Of a stretch of 64,000 nt of DNA, positions 59,590-64,000 are shown in pieces. This stretch comes from Macrocystis pyrifera (lineage: Eukaryota > Sar > Phaeophyceae > Laminariales > Laminariaceae). The translations under genes were made by a program, and so were the position numbers. Positions within the stretch are counted from its first letter, which is position 1. Every line of letters begins with the position of its first letter. The notes beneath the pieces were generated by a model that ran no database searches, had not been told where the DNA came from, and saw only the letters and a list, made by a program, of their open reading frames with translations. The stretch covers positions 15,338,080 to 15,402,079 of the forward strand of contig JASSKH010000007.1 of assembly GCA_031763025.1 (NCBI GenBank). The letters are read 5' to 3'.

Positions 59590-60880
59590 TGTGCTGGTGC
59601 TGTGTGTGGCACACACTGTGGCAGACCCACTCTCATTCTGGACGGAAATGTAAGGATCGTCTTGGATTAAATATAAGTATCTCAACTATCCTTATATTTC
59701 CGACGATGTATTTTTGTTGGCCAGTGAAGCGCCTATCCCTGAGAGGCATTTTTTGTTAGGATTTATCTTGAAAGTTCTTGAAGTTTCTGCCAAGCAGCCC
59801 CTATCACCGACGAATTTTGTGGGGATTTTGTTGGGACAAACGTCGGTGATTGGCACCACGATCGCGCCACCTTTGCCACACGAGACGAGAGGTGGCGTGG
59901 GCGAAGAATAGAGAGACCTCTGGGCTGTTGCAGCTCGCAGCTCAGACAATCGACGCAGCAGAGGGCGGCCTCAACACCGTGCTCGTGTTGCGGTTTCTCC
60001 CGCCTATACATGTGCCTTGTTGTGTGTCTTGGAGTCTACGCTCTGTCTCTGTGAGAGGGTAGAAAGTCGGCGCCTGCGCAGCCTGCTGTCCCTTTACTTA
60101 CCCTCATCCGCCTATAGGCCATAGGCGCAAGTTTTGAGTGCGTGTGCATAGCCAGACCACATCAGCACCTGCACCAGACTACAATACCAGCAGCAGAAGC
60201 TTCGTCTCCGTCAATCCGAGCTCTGGCCCTTGCCTGCAGCAGCGGACAAACCCCGTCCTTGCAGTGGCTAGGACGCATTTTCTGTCAAATTTCAAACAGC
60301 AGCAGTACCGCAGAAATCTTACCTCCCTGTCCGGACATGCAAGAGGGTTTTGATACTCGTATTTATCCCCAAACAGTCGTTATATTTCCGAACATAGTGG
60401 TACCGCCGGCACCACTGTCTCCGGAAATGTAAGAAATGTTGGTGCTGATATTAATATGCAAGAGTCCTTCCATTGTCGGACACTATGGCATCGTTCACGC
60501 GAAAAACCCAAAACCAATTGTAAAACTAAGTTGAAGGAACTCTCCCCGAGGAAAACATCCCGATAATTTATTGCCCTAAAAATGTTCCCCAGGTATAGGA
60601 TTGGAGCCAGAAATCAACGGTATTCGTACATCATCAGACAACATGCACAGTGCACAAACAACGTACAACCCTGCCTAGCGGCACAGTCAGCAGCGGACCA
60701 CACCACGCGCGTGTCGCAGGTCCATGGTGTACTGGTATGGCTACTGTCGTTGTTTTGTCGGAGGCTGCGGTCTGTCATTCATCTGTCATCACCACTTCTC
60801 TCTTCTGCCGTGCTGCTGCGCATGTTGTTGCGGTGTGTTGTGCGCGCCGCGAAATATGACGCCAGGTAATATGATCTGTA
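59590..60880. other. Intergenic DNA, no gene recognised
   Basis: Short open frames only, with no domain signature. TCCTTATATTTCCGA/GTTATATTTCCGAAC words near 59,690 and 60,378 suggest another low-copy repeat. Confidence 0.4.
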
Positions 60881-60881
60881 A

Positions 60882-62037
60882 CACAAGGCGCTTTCGCTCC
60901 GCGCCGCCCGCTACGCTCGCTCAGGAAGGAAAAGTACATCAAATTATGCAAAGCGGACACCTCTGGTCCATGATTGAAAATAGTTTTTTTCATGATTGAT
61001 TGTGGTTGCAAACTGGCGACTTGATAATGCCAAGAGTCCCGCCGCCGTGCTTCAGGAGAAAACAGCTCGGACGCCACTTACGCTTCACGTCGCGGGCGGT
61101 TTTCCGCTACGCTCGCTCACATGTCGTACGTACGTACATACCCCATGTAAGGTACTTATTTTTTCTTTCGATATGCTCTATGCTATGTCTGTACTCGTAT
61201 GTACGAAAGATAAAGCACAGCATGGCACAGCAGCTGCTGCAGCGACACCGCAAAAACAACGAAAATGGAACCGGAAATTTCGGAAAGAGAAAAAATCCCC
61301 GTACCCTCTCGTGTAATAATTTCCTGGGTGATTGAAACACCTTGCACCGGTCAAAAAGCGAAAAAAGAAAAAAATCAAACAGCAGAACTTCTCTCTCAGC
61401 CTCGGACGCCGCCCCCTCCTCTCGCGACGGCCTCGCCACCGATTCGGTCCGGGCAAAGCTTCCCTCACTCTCTACCACAGTGAGCCCCGTCGCCCGCCTC
61501 GCGTAAAGCCCGGTGCTCACCGTTGCCGTCGTTCGCCAGCTCGACAATGTTGGTGCTCAGACTGCGTACCTCTCTCTTTGTGCTTCAAGACCGGTCGTAA
61601 AAATAAGCACCGCTTTAATATTATCTTGCAGTTCCGAACGACCCTTGTAAACTCGTAGATACTCTATCAGAAAGTACAAGTGAAGGCCAGACAGAGCCCA
61701 TTCATGCTTCCCTCGTGTCTCGAGGCACACGTGATGCCTAGCCACGAAACCGGCGACCGCGCTCCTTGCAACCCCCTCTCTACCGGCCACCATCCGCCGA
61801 CACCCACGACGGCGCCGGGTTCGCCCGCGGAACCGTGCTCCGAGTACACGCACGCACACGAAACGAAAGAAGAAAAATGGAAAGAAGGACTGAAAGTGCC
61901 AAGAGAAATGGAGAAAACAAAGACCCCCTGGAAAGGTCCGGCAAGTATTACAAGGAGGCGATTTCCAAGTGGGAGCTGTGAGAGGCCAGGGATGTACCAA
62001 CCAAGCACGCTCAGACAGTGAGATATCTATACGTAGT
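60882..62037 (+). repeat. Repeat family T, unit 1 of the right-end array
   Basis: Runs from CAAGGCGCTTTCGCTCCGCG through GGAAAAGTACATCAAATTATG, GCAAACTGGCGACTTGATAAT, CCAAGAGTCCCGCCGCCGTG, CGCTACGCTCGCTCACATGT, CGATTCGGTCCGGGCAAAGC, GAGCCCCGTCGCCCGCCTCG and TTGGTGCTCAGACTGCGTAC to GGGAGCTGTGAGAGGCCAGG. It resembles the inverted copy at 48,780-50,205 along its length. No known protein is recognised in its fragmentary frames. Confidence 0.8.
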
Positions 62038-62040
62038 TCT

Positions 62041-62310
62041 ACAAGGAGCTTCGCTCAGGAAGGAAAAGTACATCAAATTATGCGAAGCTGACAGAGGTCC
62101 ATGATTGAATATAGTTTTTTCATAATTGCAATTGCAAACTGGCGACTTGATAGTGCCAAGAGTCCCGCCGCCATGTTCAGGAAAAAACTGCTCGGACGCC
62201 ACATACGCTTCGAGTCGCCTGCGGTTCCGTCCGCTACCCTCGCTCACATGTCGTACGTATGTACGTACCCCAGGTAGGGTACTTATTTTCTTTTGGTATG
62301 CTGTACAAGG
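62041..62310 (+). repeat. Repeat family T, truncated unit 2
   Basis: Holds only the first part of the unit (ACAAGGAGCTTCGCTCAGG to GGTAGGGTACTTATTTTCTTTTG) and is followed at once by a new unit start. Confidence 0.75.
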
Positions 62311-63500
62311 CGCTTCGCTCCGCGGGCGGCCTACGCCGCCCGCTACGCTCGCTCACGAACGAAAAGTACATCAAATTATGCGAAACGGACAGGTCCATGA
62401 TGGAATACCTGGTATAGTTTTTTCTATGATTTTATAAAATTCTGAAATACGTCAGCTGTGAGTTGGACTGATTAGTTAGGTAGTTGATACTCAACTTTGA
62501 AATGATCGTACAGAGTTGCAAACGGCCGACTTGATATTGCCAAGAGTCCCGCCGCCATGCTTCAGGAGAAAACAGGTCGGAAGGCACATACACTTCGCGT
62601 CGCGGGCGGTTCGCTCACATGCCGTACGTACGTACATACCCCAGGTACGTAGGGTACTTTTTTTCTTATTGTGAGTAACTGCTGTATGTACGAAAGAGAA
62701 GCACAGCACGGCCCAACAGCAGCACCGCTAAAACAATGAAAATAAAGCCGAAATTTCGGAAAGAAAAAAAAATCCCCGTCCCCTCATGTAATAATTTTCT
62801 GCCTGATTGGAACACCTTGCACTGGTCAAAAAGAGAAAAAAATCCAACGGCAGAGCTTCTCTCTCAGCCTCGTACGCAGCCCGCCCCTTTCGCGACTACC
62901 TCGCCACCGATTCGGTCCGGGTAAAGCTTTCCTCACTCTCTGTCACAGTGAGCCCCGTCACCCGCCTCGCGTAAAGCCCGGTGCTCACCGTGGCCGTCGT
63001 TCGCCAGCTCGACAATGTTGGTGCTCAGACTGCGTACCTCTCTCTTTGAGCTTCAAGACCGGTCGCAAAAATATGCACCACTTGAATATTATCTTACAAT
63101 CCCTAACGACCCTTATAATCTCGTATATACTCCATAAAAAACCACAAACGGAGGCCAGACAGAGCCCATTCATGCTTCCCTCGTGTCTCGAGGCACACGC
63201 GACGCCTAGGAACGAAAACGGCTACACCGCTCCTTTCACCCCCCCCCCCCCTACCTGCCAGCACCCGCTGACATCCTCGACGGCGCCGGGCTCGCCCGCG
63301 GTGCAGTGCTCCGAGTACACGCACGCACACGAAGCGAAGTAAGAAAAAGGAAAAAAAAACGAAAGTGCCAAGAAAAATGGAGAAAACAAAAACCCGCTGG
63401 AAAGGTCCGGCGAGTAATAGAAGGAGGCGATTCCCAAGTGGGAGCTGTGAGAGGCCAGGGATGTACCAACCGAGCACGCTCAGAGAGTGAGATCTAAGTA
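62308..63500 (+). repeat. Repeat family T, unit 3
   Basis: A full-length unit starting ACAAGGCGCTTCGCTCCGCG, with the perfect hairpin GCGGGCGGC-CTAC-GCCGCCCGC at about 62,318-62,342, and ending CGAGCACGCTCAGAGAGTGAG and ATCTAAGTAAG. Confidence 0.8.
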
Positions 63501-63504
63501 AGTG

Positions 63505-64000
63505 GTTCTATGTCTGATGTACGAAAGAGAAAGCACAGCACGGCACGGCAGCTTCGCAAACACAATGAAGATGAAACAGCAAATTTCCGAAAGAAAAAAT
63601 AATCCCCGTCCCCTCTCGTGTAATAAATTCCTGCCTGTTTGGAACACTTTACGCCGGTCAAAAATAACAAAAAAAAAAAATGGAACAGTAGAGCTTCTCT
63701 CTCAACCTCATACGCCGCCCGCCCCTCTCGCGACCATCTCGCCACCGATTCGGTCCGGGTAGAGCTTTCCTCCCTCTCTTCCACAGTGAGCCCCGTCGTC
63801 CGCCTCGCGTGGAGTCCGGTGCTCACCGTGGACCTCGGTCGCCAGCTCGGCAATGCTGGTGCTCAGACTGCGTAGTTCTCTCGGTGAATTTCAGATTGGT
63901 CGCAAAAATAAGCGCCGCTTTTGTTTTCATTTTTCTTATCAAAATGACCCTTATATACTCGTACATGGTATAACCGGAACCACACCAGGAGGCCGCACAA
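63505..64000 (+). repeat. Repeat family T, unit 4, cut by the window end
   Basis: Begins inside the unit at TGTACGAAAGAGAAAGCACAG and reaches the TCGCAAAAATAAGC segment and beyond. The array continues outside the window. Confidence 0.75.

Overview
This is nuclear DNA from an intron-rich eukaryote. The best guess is a stramenopile, probably a multicellular brown alga. That rests on GT-AG introns of 0.4-14 kb, a predicted secreted multidomain oxidoreductase split into 18 small exons, a possible signal peptide plus AF-type plastid pre-sequence near the right end, and dense repeats. It is an inference from style, not a match to a named genome. Nothing bacterial (operons, Shine-Dalgarno sites, CRISPR) is present.

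Layout. Positions 1-7,000 hold no host gene. They contain a foldback element, minisatellites, dispersed repeats, a MITE, a tRNA-derived SINE (family S1) and a second repeat family with an internal tRNA-like promoter (S2). From about 7,280 to 16,030 lies a decayed chromodomain-type Ty3/gypsy retrotransposon on the + strand. Its order is NADAR-like domain, aspartic protease, reverse transcriptase, RNase H, integrase, chromodomain. A 2.2-kb DNA transposon with 20-bp terminal inverted repeats (8,591-10,804) sits between protease and reverse transcriptase and carries an unrecognised minus-strand gene. Positions 16,030-23,274 are repeat-bearing intergenic DNA.

The main gene runs on the minus strand from 57,770 to 23,275. 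I traced 18 exons with phase-consistent splice joints, giving 1,203 codons. The predicted product has a signal peptide, a PQQ-type glucose/sorbosone-dehydrogenase-like beta-propeller, a PKD domain, a Pro/Ala/Thr-rich linker, a three-domain multicopper oxidase with all four copper motifs, and a C-terminal membrane anchor. It looks like an extracellular enzyme in which a sugar- or alcohol-oxidising module is tethered to an oxygen-reducing copper module. Intron 1 is about 14 kb and intron 8 about 4.3 kb; both are swollen by repeats, including a Mutator-like foldback element inserted into an S1 SINE.

Right of the gene, a possible first exon of a divergent + strand gene with a plastid-type leader lies near 59,027. 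From about 60,880 to the window end runs an array of roughly 1.2-kb repeat units, with one inverted copy in intron 1.

All calls come from reading the sequence by eye. Exon borders are inferred from GT/AG sites, reading phase and known domain motifs; no transcript or database search was available.
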